This document shows, piece by piece, positions 33,835 through 33,843 of a stretch of 33,843 nt of DNA. Both the position numbers and the translations under genes were made by a program. Position 1 is the stretch's first letter. Each line of letters starts with the position of its first letter. The notes below the pieces were generated by a model. That model worked only from the letters and a program-made list of their open reading frames with translations. It did not search any database and was not told the origin of the DNA. Origin of the DNA: an uncultured Pirellulaceae bacterium (lineage in GTDB: Bacteria; Planctomycetota; Planctomycetia; Pirellulales; Pirellulaceae); assembly GCA_937967505.1 (NCBI GenBank), contig CALCJM010000121.1, forward strand, positions 1-33,843, written 5' to 3'.

Positions 33835-33843
33835 GGTGTGCAT

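Overview
The window looks like a chromosomal segment from a Planctomycete, most likely of the Pirellulales type. The evidence is the mix of gene families: a secreted sulfatase, a secreted DUF1080/LamG-like protein, a sialate O-acetylesterase, HEAT-repeat secreted proteins, a TraB-like secreted protein and two polysaccharide co-polymerase/kinase systems. Frequent TTG and GTG starts and long intergenic gaps with palindromic repeats fit this too. The assignment is inference from family content; there is no rRNA or other marker gene in the window. I found 25 supported protein-coding genes and no rRNA, tRNA or CRISPR array.

Layout. Positions 1-242 hold two copies of a 127-bp tandem repeat with an internal inverted repeat. 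A secreted sulfatase follows (628-2082, +), then a secreted LamG/DUF1080-like protein (-) and a DUF374 lysophospholipid-acyltransferase-like gene (+). From about 12.2 kb down to 4.5 kb on the minus strand runs an exopolysaccharide cluster, in transcription order: GumC/Wzz-type co-polymerase, stand-alone CpsD-like ATPase, polyprenyl glycosylphosphotransferase with a degenerate GGDEF-like N-terminus, Wzy-type polymerase/ligase, GT4 glycosyltransferase, polysaccharide deacetylase. Together they could start, extend, polymerise, length-control and deacetylate a polymer. No Wzx flippase and no outer-membrane export channel are present.

12.6-20.4 kb is a housekeeping or hypothetical stretch: a HAD phosphatase, a secreted protein with a HEAT-like start, a DUF2071 protein, a TraB-like secreted protein, two membrane proteins and an orphan bioA. 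20.6-22.7 kb is a pqiA-pqiB pair, with a half-size PqiA and a PqiB that has two MCE domains plus an unfamiliar C-terminal region. Next on the minus strand come a DacZ/DisA-type diadenylate cyclase, a HEAT-repeat lipoprotein and a large fused co-polymerase/BY-kinase with a Tyr/Gly-rich tail. The kinase gene is bracketed by a good sigma-70-like promoter and a clear intrinsic terminator. The last part holds mutS and tex, both on the plus strand, then a sialate O-acetylesterase whose reading frame leaves the family pattern about 80 bases before its stop, at the window edge.

The strongest items for a second look are the two palindromic repeat families, the GGDEF-like/sugar-transferase fusion, the Tyr-less CpsD-like ATPase set against the intact kinase 12 kb away, the DacZ-like cyclase with altered motif residues, the novel PqiB C-terminus, and the truncated esterase.
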